64,000 bases of DNA from assembly GCA_902536385.1 (NCBI GenBank), contig CACAWY010000004.1, positions 54,068-118,067 of the forward strand, written 5' to 3'. Positions 21,656-35,818 of this stretch are shown here, piece after piece; the first letter of the stretch is position 1, and every line of letters starts with the position of its first letter. Origin of the DNA: an uncultured Pelagibacteraceae bacterium (GTDB lineage Bacteria; Pseudomonadota; Alphaproteobacteria; Pelagibacterales; Pelagibacteraceae). The notes beneath the pieces are model-generated. The model searched no databases. It was not told the DNA's origin and worked only from the letters and a program-made list of their open reading frames with translations. The position numbers and the translations under genes were made by a program.

Positions 21656-22573
21656 TTGTTGAAAAAAATTATTCTTCTCGCGGGTCCCACAGCATCTGGT
21701 AAATCAAAATTAGCTTTAAGTTTAGCAAAAAAAATTAACGGTGAAATTATTAATGCTGATAGTATGCAAGTATATAAAGAATTTTCTATTTTATCTTCAC
21801 GACCAAAAACCTCTGAAATGAAAAAAATTAAACACCATCTTTATGGGAAAATATCAGTCAAAAAATATTTTTCGGCTGGCGACTGGATTAAGGAGGCAAA
21901 AAAAAAGATTAATTTATGCATTAAAAACAAAAAAGTTCCTATTATTGTGGGTGGAACAGGTCTATACTTTAATACAATTACAAAAGGAATAAGCAAGATT
22001 CCTGATATAGACCAACACACAAGAAAAAAAGTTAGAAATCTTTTTCAAAATCTTGGGCCTAAAAAATTTTATAATCAATTATTAAAAATTGATCCTAAAG
22101 TAAAAAATAAAATTTTAGTAACTGACTCCCAGCGAATACAAAGAGCCTATGAGGTAAAAATTAAGACAAATAAATCTCTTTTTGATTGGATAGAAAACAC
22201 TAAATCAGATTTCTTAGATTACAACCTTATAAAAATATTTATAAATACTCCAAGAGAGGAACTATTATCAAGGATATCAGCAAGAACAAATAAAATGTTC
22301 CTAGAAAACTGTATTAATGAAGTCAAAAAATTTAATATTTTAAGAGTCAATAAAAGTTTGTCCTCAAATAAATTGATAGGTATAGAGGAAATAAACAAAT
22401 ATCTGAATGGGCTCATCGATTTAGACCAATGTAAAGAGCTCATCAACATAAAGACTAGACAATATGCTAAAAGACAAAATACATGGGCTCGAGGTCATAT
22501 GAAGAATTGGAACAAGATTTATTCGAAAAATTTCTCAAAACTTTTAAAAAAAACATCAAAAGTTGTAAGCTAG
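21656..22573 (+). CDS. miaA: tRNA dimethylallyltransferase MiaA
   Basis: MiaA transfers a dimethylallyl group to A37 of tRNAs reading UNN codons. The 305-residue product shows the P-loop LAGPTASGKSKLA, INADSMQVYKEF, the GGTGLYF motif near residue 100 and TDSQRIQRAYEV. The C-terminal end has the conserved RQYAKRQNTWARGH. Translation begins at a TTG; two adjacent in-frame TTG codons (21656 and 21659) are possible starts, one base after the degP stop. About 40 bases later the ilv operon starts. Confidence 0.95.
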   Translation: MLKKIILLAGPTASGKSKLALSLAKKINGEIINADSMQVYKEFSILSSRPKTSEMKKIKHHLYGKISVKKYFSAGDWIKEAKKKINLCIKNKKVPIIVGGTGLYFNTITKGISKIPDIDQHTRKKVRNLFQNLGPKKFYNQLLKIDPKVKNKILVTDSQRIQRAYEVKIKTNKSLFDWIENTKSDFLDYNLIKIFINTPREELLSRISARTNKMFLENCINEVKKFNILRVNKSLSSNKLIGIEEINKYLNGLIDLDQCKELINIKTRQYAKRQNTWARGHMKNWNKIYSKNFSKLLKKTSKVVS

Positions 22574-22576
22574 AAC

Positions 22577-22604
22577 TTGACGCAAAATATTTCTAGGCTA
22601 GATT
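22577..22604 (+). promoter_or_regulatory. Candidate promoter for ilvB, apparently leaderless
   Basis: TTGACG (22577-22582), a 16-base spacer and TAGATT (22599-22604) give a fair sigma-70 match. The ilvB ATG is at 22611, six bases after the -10 box, so transcription would begin about at the A of the start codon. No Shine-Dalgarno sequence precedes the ATG, which agrees with a leaderless message. Confidence 0.45.
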
Positions 22605-22610
22605 GTATGA

Positions 22611-24376
22611 ATGCCAAATTTATTAAGCGGAGCAGAAATTGTATTTAAAGCACTTGAAGACCAAAAGGTAGAATATATTTTTGGTTATCCAGGAGGTGCA
22701 GTGCTTCCGATTTATGATGAATTAAAAAATCATAAATCAATAAAACACATTCTTGCTAGGCATGAGCAAGGAGCAGGTCACTCAGCAGAAGGTTATGCTC
22801 GTTCAAGCGGTAAGCCAGGAGTTTTATTAGTTACTTCTGGACCAGGAGCCACTAACGCCGTTACAGCTTTAACAGATGCTTACATGGACTCAGTTCCTCT
22901 AGTTTGTATTTCTGGTCAAGTACCTACACATTTAATTGGAACCGATGCTTTTCAAGAATGTGACACTACTGGAATAACGCGACCATGCACTAAACATAAT
23001 TGGTTAGTAAAAAATGTTAATGATCTTTCAAGAGTTTTACATTTAGCATTTGAAGTTGCGACCACAGGAAGACCTGGTCCAGTTTTAGTTGATATACCAA
23101 AAGATATTCAATTTAAAAAAGGTAAATATAAATTTTTTAAAAATACTCTTAAAAAAAAACTTAATGGTAAAGTAACTCGCAAAATATCTAATTCAGAATT
23201 AGATAAATTCATCGAACTGATTAAAAAATCATCAAAACCTATTTTTTACACTGGCGGAGGAGTAATAAATTCAGGACCTGAAGCTAGTAAATATTTAAGA
23301 GAACTTGTCTCATTAACTGGCTTCCCAATAACCTCAACGCTACAAGGTTTAGGAGCATATCCAGGAGATGATCCACAATTTTTGGGTATGCTTGGAATGC
23401 ACGGAACTTATGAAGCCAACAATGCAATGCATGACTGCGACCTTATGATAAATATTGGCGCAAGGTTTGACGATAGAATTACAGGTAAAGTGGACGAATT
23501 TTCACCCGGTTCAAAAAAAATTCATGTTGATATTGATCCATCTTCAATTGGAAAAAATATTAAAGTTGATCTTGCTATAGTAAGTGATGTTACGGATCTT
23601 TTGAAATCTTTAATAAAAAGATTCAAAGAAAAAAATAAAAACTTTGCTAGTTCAAATAAGCAAAAAACATCGAAATGGTGGGAACAAATCGCAAAATGGA
23701 GAGATAAAAAGTCTTTAAATTTTATTAACAGTAATAAAGTTATTAAACCCCAGCATGCAGTACAAAGACTTTATGAATTAACAAAAAACCAAGATACTTT
23801 TATTACTACTGAGGTTGGCCAACATCAAATGTGGGCAGCCCAACATTATAAGTTTAATAAACCTAACAGATGGATGACGTCTGGAGGACTTGGAACAATG
23901 GGATATGGTCTTCCTGCTGCAATTGGTGTTCAAATTGCAAATCCTGAAAAATTAGTTATTGATATTGCTGGTGAGGCATCTGTTCTTATGACAATGCAAG
24001 AAATGTCAACAGCTGTACAATATAGACTTCCGATAAAAATATTTATTTTAAATAATGAGTACATGGGCATGGTAAGACAGTGGCAAGAACTTTTGCATGA
24101 GAAAAATTATTCCGAAAGTTATACAGCTGCATTGCCAGATTTTGTAAAGCTAGCAGAGTCATATGGTTGTGTTGGTATTAGAGCAAAAACACCAAACGAA
24201 TTGGATGAAAAAATTAAAGAAATGATTAATATTGATAAACCGGTAATATTTGATTGTGTTGTAGATAAAGCTGAAAACTGTTTTCCAATGATACCTTCAG
24301 GCAAACCACACAATCAAATGATTCTAGGCCCCGAAGAAGAGGAAGAGATTTCTGATGAAGGGAAAATTTTAGTTTA

Positions 24377-24377
<1 letters not shown>
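22611..24377 (+). CDS. ilvB: Acetolactate synthase large subunit
   Basis: This thiamine-diphosphate enzyme does the first common step of valine, leucine and isoleucine synthesis. The 588-residue product starts with the PYR domain (YIFGYPGGAVLPIYDEL and the catalytic glutamate in ARHEQGAGHSAEGYAR). The FAD/central domain and the PP domain (GGLGTMGYGLPAAIG) follow. The metal-binding motif reads AGEASVLMTMQEM, with Glu where Asp (GDA/GDG) is canonical. MVRQWQELLHEKNYS is conserved. It overlaps ilvH by one base; ilvC and leuA follow. Confidence 0.97.
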
Positions 24378-25947
<1,570 letters not shown>

Positions 25948-26004
25948 CCCAATCTGAGTCCAAAAAACTATCTTTAATTACATAATTATTTGCAAATTCT
26001 AGCT

Positions 26005-26032
26005 TTGATTGTAATATAAAAAGGATTATATT
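26005..26032 (+). promoter_or_regulatory. Candidate promoter for leuA
   Basis: TTGATT and TATATT are separated by 16 bases in the 102-base spacer between ilvC and leuA, ending 17 bases before the ATG. I see no attenuator hairpin or leader peptide with leucine codons. The spacer is very AT-rich, so the match may be chance. Confidence 0.3.
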
Positions 26033-26049
26033 TTTACAATTATTAAATA

Positions 26050-28657
<2,608 letters not shown>

Positions 28658-28675
28658 TTTATTTTTAATGAATAG

Positions 28676-29521
28676 ATGTCTGTTATTAGAGATGATTTTA
28701 GCATAGCTTTTCGATCTGCTCTTCTTCAAAGAGGAGGAGCACAAAAATTTTCAGTTCTCTCCTTAATATTTTTAGCATTAGTAATTTTCTTTTTAGACGT
28801 ATATGGGATAAAATTTACCAAACCTGTTAGAGGATTAATAAATGATGTAGTTTATCGAGTTACTTATTTAGCTTCAACACCTACAAGATTTTTTCCTCAA
28901 GTAAATGAGGATCTTTCTAGCTTTTTCAACGTTAAAGCAGAAAACGAACGACTAAAAGCAGAAATAGAAAAATATAAATCTCTTGAATTAAATGTAGAAT
29001 TTTTAACAGATGAAAACAAAAATTTACAAAAAATTTTAGAAACAGAATATTTTAACAAAAATCTCAGCAATATAGTTCTTGCAAAAGTTTTGGTTGATAA
29101 AAATAGTCCTTTTTTAAAATCTATTATAATAAATAAAGGAACTAGAGCCGGTATTCTTAAAGGTATGCCAGTTACAAAAGATAATTACTTGGTAGGAAGA
29201 GTTGTAGAAACTAACTATTTATCCTCAAGAGTTTTGCTTCTTAACGATCTAAATAGCAGAATTCCTGTTACACTTGATGAAGGTGCACAGGCAATATTAT
29301 CAGGCAGTGGATTAAATAAGCCGATTTTAGAGTATCTTCCAGAAGATTATGAAATTTTGGAAGAAATAAATGTTTTTGCTTCAGGCAAGGACGGAATATT
29401 TTCACCTGGAACACCAATTGGTAAAACTAATGGTGCTGGGGAAGTTATGCTATTTGTTGATCCGAACCAACTTTCATTCGTAACAGTAAACTTAAGTGTT
29501 CAAACAAAAGGAAATTTGTAA
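28676..29521 (+). CDS. mreC: Cell shape protein MreC
   Basis: MreC is a bitopic protein linking MreB to the periplasmic wall enzymes. The 281-residue product has one membrane span near residues 26-42. A coiled coil follows (VKAENERLKAEIEKYKSLE), then two beta domains with the typical VLVDKNSPFLKSIIINKGTRAGILKGMPV. It is spaced 18 bases after mreB and abuts mreD. Confidence 0.95.
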   Translation: MSVIRDDFSIAFRSALLQRGGAQKFSVLSLIFLALVIFFLDVYGIKFTKPVRGLINDVVYRVTYLASTPTRFFPQVNEDLSSFFNVKAENERLKAEIEKYKSLELNVEFLTDENKNLQKILETEYFNKNLSNIVLAKVLVDKNSPFLKSIIINKGTRAGILKGMPVTKDNYLVGRVVETNYLSSRVLLLNDLNSRIPVTLDEGAQAILSGSGLNKPILEYLPEDYEILEEINVFASGKDGIFSPGTPIGKTNGAGEVMLFVDPNQLSFVTVNLSVQTKGNL

Positions 29522-30033
29522 TGGCCAAAAGTTCTTTTATAAGTAAAATTTATAATTCTGGTCCTTTACTTTTACTTTATTATCTTTGTATAAGTGAAGT
29601 TGACAGTAATTTAGAAAAAATGTTTGAAATATTTACTCTCAATTTTCAAATTATCTTAATTTACTTTTGGGTATTAAAAAGACCAGAAATAATGGCAAAC
29701 GGCCACGTATTTATAGCTGGATTAATAAATGATGTTGTAATGGGTTTCCCTCTTGGAATAAGTTCTCTATCTTATCTGATAATTATATTTGTTGGAACCT
29801 ATGTGAGAAATAAAAGTGTAAATACTACTATTGCTTCAGACTGGTTTACATTTTTTATGGCAATGGTTTTTTCAAATATTTTGTTTTTTTCTTTACTAAA
29901 TAATTTTTCAGAATTGTCATTTACTTTAAACAAAATAGGATACAACATGTTTTTTACTCTGTTTATGTTCCCTATTTTTTGGTTACTGTTTAATATTTAT
30001 CAAATGACATTCATAGGTAACCGAGATGCTTAG
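29521..30033 (+). CDS. mreD: Cell shape protein MreD
   Basis: This 170-residue polytopic membrane protein has about five spans. It lies in the conserved position between mreC and mrdA. The stretch HVFIAGLINDVVMGFPLGISSLSYLI near residues 61-86 is the recognisable MreD signature. It works with MreC and the PBP2/RodA pair in the elongasome. Its end overlaps mrdA by 8 bases. Confidence 0.9.
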   Translation: MAKSSFISKIYNSGPLLLLYYLCISEVDSNLEKMFEIFTLNFQIILIYFWVLKRPEIMANGHVFIAGLINDVVMGFPLGISSLSYLIIIFVGTYVRNKSVNTTIASDWFTFFMAMVFSNILFFSLLNNFSELSFTLNKIGYNMFFTLFMFPIFWLLFNIYQMTFIGNRDA

Positions 30034-31960
30034 CCCAAGTTCAGGAAATACAGTTATTAAATCTAAATTAATTGGTAGAAGAATGTTTTTATTAACAGCT
30101 GCTAAAGCAGCAGTTATGGCAGGTATTATAGGAAGACTAGTATCTTTGCAAATTAATGAAAGGTCAAAATATAAAACCTTATCTGATAAAAACAGGTTTA
30201 GAGAGTGGAAGCTGGCACCCGAGAGAGGAATAATCAAAGATTTTTTTGATAAAGAAATTGCGTCAAATGAACAAGTTTATCAAGTTCATTTAATTCCAGA
30301 AAATTCAAAAGATATTGAAAAACTTTTTGTAAGATTAAAAACAATTTTAAATATTACTGATAAAAAATTATCTTACCTAAGAAGAGTGATCGCAAAACAA
30401 AAACCATGGGAGCCTATCATTGTTTCTGATAATATTTCCTGGTCTGAGTTTTCAAGATTAAATCTATTTCTTCATGAACTAGAGGGAGTTAAACCAGTAG
30501 TCTCTGTTGCAAGAATGTACCCTGATAATTCATCAGCTCATATATTAGGGTATGTTTCTCAAGTAAGTGCAAAAGATCTTAAGACAAAAAAATATTTGAA
30601 AGAATTACATGTTCCGGGCATGAGTGTAGGAAAAACTGGGTTAGAAAGAAAATTAGACCAAGAAATTATAGGTAAAATAGGTTTTCAAAGATATGAAGTA
30701 AATGCATTTGGAAAAAGAATTAAACAAATACTTATAGACGAAGGTCAAGCAGGCAAAAGTTTTAAAACGACTTTAGATTTTGAAATACAGAAATTTACCA
30801 GCAAACTTTTAAAAGATAAGGCAGCTGCAGTTTGTGTAATGGATATATTTAATGGAGATATTGTCTCTTTAGTTTCGTCTCCAAGTTTTGAACCGAATGA
30901 ATTTGTCCATGGATTAGATAAAGATTATTGGAACAGTTTAATAAAAAATGGAATGAGACCTTTAACCAATAAGACTATTTCTGGTTTGTATCCCCCCGGA
31001 TCAACTATAAAAACTTTAGTGGCATTAAGTGCTTTAGAAAATGGGATAATTAAACCTTTAGATACTTTTAGATGCAAAGGAAAAATAGAGTTATATGGTG
31101 AGAAATATCACTGTTGGGAAAAAGATGGTCATGGAATTGTAAATTTAAGAAAAGGAATTCAAAGATCTTGCGATGTATATTTTTACGAAGTGGCAAGAAA
31201 GTTAGGAGTAGATAGATTATCAGAAACTGCAAAAAAATTTGGTCTTGGAAAAAAAATTCTCGATGGTTTTATTGAGGAAAGATCTGGGGTTGTGCCAAAT
31301 ACAAAGTGGAAGAAAAAATTTATAGGACAAAACTGGTACTTAGGGGAGACATTACACTCAGGTATAGGTCAAGGTTACTTTCAAAGTACACCACTCCAAT
31401 TGTGTTTAATGACCGCCCAAATTGCTAATGGTGGTTTTGAAATCAAACCAAGATTAATTTTTGATACGGAAAATAACAACTTAAAAAATTATTTAAAACA
31501 TAAAAATGAAAATCCTAATGACCCGTTACCAACAGATTTATTAGTTTCAAATTTTAATTTAAAACCTCTATTTAAAAACCAAGAACATATTAATCTAATA
31601 AAAGATGCCATGTATTCATCTTCAAACGAACCAGGCGGAACATCTTATAGACATAGGTTGGAAAATAGAAAATTCACTTTTGCTGGAAAAACCGGATCAT
31701 CTCAAATTAAAAGATTTACTGAAGAACAGCGAGCTGCTGAAGTAAAACAAGAGAGTTTACCTTACAAGGATAGAGATCATGCGCTATTCGTTGCTTTTGC
31801 TCCTTACGATGATCCTAAATATGCCATAAGTGTTTTAGTAGAGCATGGAGGTTCAGGAGGAAAAGCTGCAGCACCAATCGCAAAAAAAGTGATTAAAAAA
31901 GTTCTTGAAAGACATGATCTTAGACAAAAAGTTAACAGTTTATTGGGGGAAACAGTTTAA
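30026..31960 (+). CDS. mrdA: Penicillin-binding protein 2 (elongasome transpeptidase)
   Basis: This class B PBP cross-links peptidoglycan during side-wall growth. The 644-residue product has an N-terminal anchor (LLTAAKAAVMAGIIGRLVSL), a dimerisation domain and a transpeptidase domain. The active-site motifs are STIK (in YPPGSTIKTLVALSAL), SCD (RSCDVYFYE) and KTGSSQ. It overlaps mreD and abuts mrdB by one base, so PBP2 and its partner RodA are translationally coupled. Confidence 0.96.
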   Translation: MLSPSSGNTVIKSKLIGRRMFLLTAAKAAVMAGIIGRLVSLQINERSKYKTLSDKNRFREWKLAPERGIIKDFFDKEIASNEQVYQVHLIPENSKDIEKLFVRLKTILNITDKKLSYLRRVIAKQKPWEPIIVSDNISWSEFSRLNLFLHELEGVKPVVSVARMYPDNSSAHILGYVSQVSAKDLKTKKYLKELHVPGMSVGKTGLERKLDQEIIGKIGFQRYEVNAFGKRIKQILIDEGQAGKSFKTTLDFEIQKFTSKLLKDKAAAVCVMDIFNGDIVSLVSSPSFEPNEFVHGLDKDYWNSLIKNGMRPLTNKTISGLYPPGSTIKTLVALSALENGIIKPLDTFRCKGKIELYGEKYHCWEKDGHGIVNLRKGIQRSCDVYFYEVARKLGVDRLSETAKKFGLGKKILDGFIEERSGVVPNTKWKKKFIGQNWYLGETLHSGIGQGYFQSTPLQLCLMTAQIANGGFEIKPRLIFDTENNNLKNYLKHKNENPNDPLPTDLLVSNFNLKPLFKNQEHINLIKDAMYSSSNEPGGTSYRHRLENRKFTFAGKTGSSQIKRFTEEQRAAEVKQESLPYKDRDHALFVAFAPYDDPKYAISVLVEHGGSGGKAAAPIAKKVIKKVLERHDLRQKVNSLLGETV

Positions 31961-33084
31961 TGTTTAGAGCAAGATCAATCCAGTCATCACTTACATTAAA
32001 AGATAAAATTTTGTCAGTAGATTATATTTTAGTTTTTTCAGTTTTCATTCTCGGTCTTGTAAGTATTCTTGCGATGTATTCTACTGACGGTGGAGAATTT
32101 AAATATCATACTAATAGTCATATACTTAGATTTTTTGTTTTCTTTGGAATGTTCATCACTTTGTCTTTCATTCAAATTAGATTTTGGCACAGTCAAAGCT
32201 ACATAATATATGTTTTATTTTTTATTTTATTACTGGGAGTAAAATATTTCGGTTTAACTTCCTCTGGGTCCAAAAGGTGGTTAGATCTTTATTTTATGAA
32301 TCTACAACCTTCTGAACTTATGAAAATTGGTTTAATATTGTTTCTTGCTAAATATTTTCACCGAATTTCTATCGAAAACATTAATCAAATAAGATTTTTG
32401 TTTTTACCAATTGTAGTATTAGTAGCCCCTGTAATATTAGTCGCTACTCAGCCTGATCTAGGAACAGCTTTATTAATAGCAGCTGGCGGTATAACAGTAG
32501 CTTGGTTAGCAGGAGTAAGGGTAAAATTTTTTGCTATTTCAGCTTTAGCCTTTCTAGCATTACTACCAATAGCTATTTCTTTTTTAAAGCCTTACCAAAA
32601 ATCTAGAATACTCACTTTTTTAAATCCTGAGAGAGATCCTTTAGGAGCAGGCTATCAGATCATTCAATCTAAAATAGCAATTGGTTCAGGCGGGCTATTT
32701 GGCAAAGGTTTTTTACAAGGTTCTCAAAGTTATTTAGATTACTTACCAGAGAAACATACTGACTTTATTTTTACCCTGTTTTCAGAGGAATTTGGTTTCT
32801 TTGGTTCATTATTTATCCTAGTTTTATATGCAATAATTGTATGGAGAATAGTTAAAATAGGAAACGTTACAAGAAGTAACTTTGGAAAACTGTTTTGTTA
32901 CAGTTTTGCCACTGCATTTTTTATATATGTTGTCGTAAATATGATGATGGTATTAGGGTTACTACCCATCGTTGGATCTCCACTGCCAATTATGTCTTAT
33001 GGAGGTTCCTCAATGATGGCAATTATGCTTGGTTTAGGAATAACTATGTCTTGCAAAGTATATAAAGACACCCCGGTAAATTAA
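31960..33084 (+). CDS. mrdB: Peptidoglycan glycosyltransferase RodA
   Basis: This SEDS-family glycosyltransferase polymerises lipid II with PBP2. The 374-residue product has about ten membrane spans. SEDS landmarks are GSKRWLDLYFMNLQPSELMKI, VATQPDLGTALLI, GKGFLQGSQSYLDYLPEKHTDFIF and SPLPIMSYGGSSMMA. It ends the mreBCD-mrdAB run; a 74-base spacer with a small hairpin (GACC/GGTC) and a candidate promoter follows. Confidence 0.96.
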   Translation: MFRARSIQSSLTLKDKILSVDYILVFSVFILGLVSILAMYSTDGGEFKYHTNSHILRFFVFFGMFITLSFIQIRFWHSQSYIIYVLFFILLLGVKYFGLTSSGSKRWLDLYFMNLQPSELMKIGLILFLAKYFHRISIENINQIRFLFLPIVVLVAPVILVATQPDLGTALLIAAGGITVAWLAGVRVKFFAISALAFLALLPIAISFLKPYQKSRILTFLNPERDPLGAGYQIIQSKIAIGSGGLFGKGFLQGSQSYLDYLPEKHTDFIFTLFSEEFGFFGSLFILVLYAIIVWRIVKIGNVTRSNFGKLFCYSFATAFFIYVVVNMMMVLGLLPIVGSPLPIMSYGGSSMMAIMLGLGITMSCKVYKDTPVN

Positions 33085-33110
33085 AAAAATTAGACCTAAT
33101 TTGGTCAAAT

Positions 33111-33138
33111 TTGATTTTATTAAATACTTGTATATTAT
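33111..33138 (+). promoter_or_regulatory. Candidate promoter for the bactofilin gene
   Basis: TTGATT (33111-33116) and TATTAT (33133-33138) are separated by 16 bases, 19 bases before the ATG. A purine-rich AGGTGG lies upstream of the start. This would give the bactofilin expression independent of the shape operon. Confidence 0.35.
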
Positions 33139-33157
33139 AGAAATAGGTGGTTAGTTT

Positions 33158-33622
33158 ATGAAAAAAATTATGTTTGGTGATAAGAAAAAAAAACTTACAG
33201 ATTCAGAAAGATCTTTAATCAGTGAAACAGTGAGCATTGAAGGAACTATTAATAGTTCCGGCGCGATTGATGTTGCAGGATTAATCAAAGGTCCAGTCTT
33301 CTCTAAAGAGATTATAATTAGAGAAACAGGTTCAATTACAGGTTCAATAGAGGGAGATCATGTAGAAATTCACGGTCATTTAGATGGTAAAGTTTCTGGA
33401 CAAGATATTGTTATAGGTGGAACTGGAACAGTAAAAGGCGATATTGAATTCGGAAATAATTTAAAAACTGAAAATGGCGCTGATATTGATGGTTACATTA
33501 AAAAGACAAATAAATCTAAATCAACTTTGACAGGTGATTTTTTATTTAAGAAAAAAGATAAAAAGGAAGCCTCAGAGACTGAGGAGCGACCAGAAGTTGT
33601 AAATAAAGAAGCATTAGCCTAA
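33158..33622 (+). CDS. Bactofilin (DUF583) cytoskeletal protein
   Basis: Bactofilins self-assemble into filaments that place wall-remodelling or other enzymes. The 154-residue product has the right-handed beta-helix core from about residue 25 to 115, with glycine-spaced hydrophobic repeats (SVSIEGTINSSGAIDVAGLIKG and VEIHGHLDGKVSGQDIVIGG). Charged tails lie on both sides. Its place directly after the mre-mrd genes suits a role in cell shape, which for SAR11 would be the curved rod. This is inferred from position. Confidence 0.9.
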   Translation: MKKIMFGDKKKKLTDSERSLISETVSIEGTINSSGAIDVAGLIKGPVFSKEIIIRETGSITGSIEGDHVEIHGHLDGKVSGQDIVIGGTGTVKGDIEFGNNLKTENGADIDGYIKKTNKSKSTLTGDFLFKKKDKKEASETEERPEVVNKEALA

Positions 33623-33666
33623 TCTACCGCACTTTTAATTCTTTTACATTTTAATATAATTTTCTT

Positions 33667-34923
33667 ATGGGAAATAAATGTAAATCCGTTGGAATAGTTG
33701 GCTCAGGTATTCAAGGCGTTTGTATTGGATTACAATTAATTAAAAAAGGAATACCAGTTACTATTTTTGATAGACACGACCCACTTTCAAAAGAGTATAA
33801 ACCAGCATCTTATGGAAATGCTGGCCACTTTTCCCCATATGCAGTTTTACAATTTAATCGGCCAGATATTCTTTATGATGTTCCCAAAATGATTTTTAGT
33901 TCTTACGGACCACTCGCTCTTAAATGGAACTACATCCCAAAAATGTACAATTGGTTTTTAAATTATTTTAAAAATTGCAATGAGAAATCAATGCTACATA
34001 CTGCAAAATATATGCATCAAATTTTAAGTTTATCTAATGATGCATATGAAGAAATTTTTCAAGAAATAGACATATCAGGACTAGTTGAAAAAAAAGGTAT
34101 TATATACGTTTGGACAAATAAAAATCTTAAGAGCAGAAAATTAGAGATTAATATACGAAATAAACTCGGTATTAGACAGAAACTTTTAACTCAAAAAGAA
34201 ATTTTAGATCTCGAACCAAACTTAAACCCTGTATTTGACGCAGGTGTAATTTACGAGACAGCTATGCATGCAAGAGATCCCCATGGAATATTAAAAAAAA
34301 TCTTTAAATTATTTTTAAATAGAGGTGGAGCTTTTATCCAAACAAATATTGAGAGTATTAAACAAGTTAAACAAGATGAAACAATTTTAAAATCTGAAAA
34401 CGATGAGTATAAATTTGAAAAAACAGTAATAGCATCTGGTGCTTATTCTAAAAAATTAACAGATCAGCTTGGGGAAAAAATACCTTTAGATACAGAGAGA
34501 GGATATCATGTTCACTTTAAAAATAGTGATAGTTTAATAAGTAGGCCTGTAATTTTTTTGGATCGAGGGTTCGGGATGACACCAATGAACCAAGGGCTAA
34601 GAGCTGTCGGAACCGTTGAGCTAGGTGGTTTAGAAAATCCACCTTCTAAAAAAAGAATTGAATACATAATTAATTGTGCGAGGGAACTTTTACCTGAGCT
34701 TGGAAAGCATGATGACGAATGGTTAGGGTTTAGGCCTACTTTACCAGATTTTCTTCCAATACTCGGACCTTCTCTTAAAAATAAAAATATAATTTATGCT
34801 TTCGGCCATCAACATTTAGGCTGGACTTTAGGAGCAATAACCGGCAAAATTATTTCAGGAATTGTAGCGGAGGAAAAAACAAATTTAGATTTATCTCCTT
34901 ATAGCTCTAAAAGATTTAATTAG
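33667..34923 (+). CDS. dadA: D-amino acid dehydrogenase-like FAD oxidoreductase
   Basis: The 418-residue DAO-family flavoenzyme has an N-terminal dinucleotide motif VGIVGSGIQGVCIG near residues 8-21. YGNAGHFSPYAVLQF follows, typical of the DadA small subunit group. Its C-terminal FAD segment is WLGFRPTLPDFLPILGPS and FGHQHLGWTLGA. Members oxidise D-amino acids or related amines and pass electrons to the respiratory chain. The true substrate is not determined. An EamA transporter and a 2-hydroxyacid dehydrogenase follow closely, suggesting one small catabolic operon. Confidence 0.8.
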   Translation: MGNKCKSVGIVGSGIQGVCIGLQLIKKGIPVTIFDRHDPLSKEYKPASYGNAGHFSPYAVLQFNRPDILYDVPKMIFSSYGPLALKWNYIPKMYNWFLNYFKNCNEKSMLHTAKYMHQILSLSNDAYEEIFQEIDISGLVEKKGIIYVWTNKNLKSRKLEINIRNKLGIRQKLLTQKEILDLEPNLNPVFDAGVIYETAMHARDPHGILKKIFKLFLNRGGAFIQTNIESIKQVKQDETILKSENDEYKFEKTVIASGAYSKKLTDQLGEKIPLDTERGYHVHFKNSDSLISRPVIFLDRGFGMTPMNQGLRAVGTVELGGLENPPSKKRIEYIINCARELLPELGKHDDEWLGFRPTLPDFLPILGPSLKNKNIIYAFGHQHLGWTLGAITGKIISGIVAEEKTNLDLSPYSSKRFN

Positions 34924-34930
34924 GATTTAT

Positions 34931-35818
34931 TTGTCAAAAAATTATTTAGCTTATTCTTTTCTTACATTAGCGGCTTTATTTTGGTCGGGAAACTTTATTA
35001 TCGGTAAATTTGCAACTTTATTTGAAGTTCCACCTCTAACTTTAAATTTTTTAAGATGGGTCATGGTATGGTTAATATTAATCCCTTTTACAGTAAAAGA
35101 AATTTTAGCAAAGAAAAAATATATTAAAGCAAATTTTTTGGTAATTAGCTTTATGGGTATTTTAACCATTAGCACCTTTAACTCAGTTGTTTATTTTGCT
35201 TTAAACTATACGCAAGTTATAAACGCAGTTTTAATGTTAGCTGCTATACCTCCAATGATAATAATTTTTTCATCAATTATGAAAATTGAAAAAACTAATA
35301 TATTTCAAATATCTGGATTAATCTTATCAATTTTTGGAGTTGGAACAATTATTTCCAATGCCGACATCCAAAAAATAATTTCTTTAAGTTTTAATAAAGG
35401 TGATATATGGATGCTTGTTTGTGTTTTGAGCTGGTCATTATACTCAACTTTACTCAAAAAAAGTAAACTTGAATTGTCTCAATTTTCCTTAATACAATTA
35501 ATGGTTACTGTAGGACTAATATTTTTAGTTCCACAATTTTTATATGAACAATCAATTGGATTAGATTTAAAAATTAATAAACCTTTTATCTTTATTTTAA
35601 TTTATGTAGTTATTTTTCCCGCTATTGCAGCATATTATTGTTGGCAGAAAGCCATAGAACTTATAGGGCCCAATAGATCGTCTATGTTTATTCAGCTGAT
35701 GCCACTTTTTAGTGCAATAATGGCAATAATGATCTTTAAAGAAAAATTTCAATTATTTCATTTTATTGGAGCAACTTTAATAATTTCTGGTATTTATTTG
35801 TCGAATAGGAAAACTTAA
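34931..35818 (+). CDS. EamA/DMT-family transporter
   Basis: This 295-residue membrane protein has about ten spans in two EamA repeats. The first starts near LAALFWSGNFIIGKF; the second is near DIWMLVCVLSWSLYSTLL and ends RSSMFIQLMPLFSAIMAIM. DMT permeases usually export metabolites or amino acids; substrate unknown. The start is a TTG seven bases after dadA. Its stop overlaps the following dehydrogenase by one base. Confidence 0.88.
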   Translation: MSKNYLAYSFLTLAALFWSGNFIIGKFATLFEVPPLTLNFLRWVMVWLILIPFTVKEILAKKKYIKANFLVISFMGILTISTFNSVVYFALNYTQVINAVLMLAAIPPMIIIFSSIMKIEKTNIFQISGLILSIFGVGTIISNADIQKIISLSFNKGDIWMLVCVLSWSLYSTLLKKSKLELSQFSLIQLMVTVGLIFLVPQFLYEQSIGLDLKINKPFIFILIYVVIFPAIAAYYCWQKAIELIGPNRSSMFIQLMPLFSAIMAIMIFKEKFQLFHFIGATLIISGIYLSNRKT

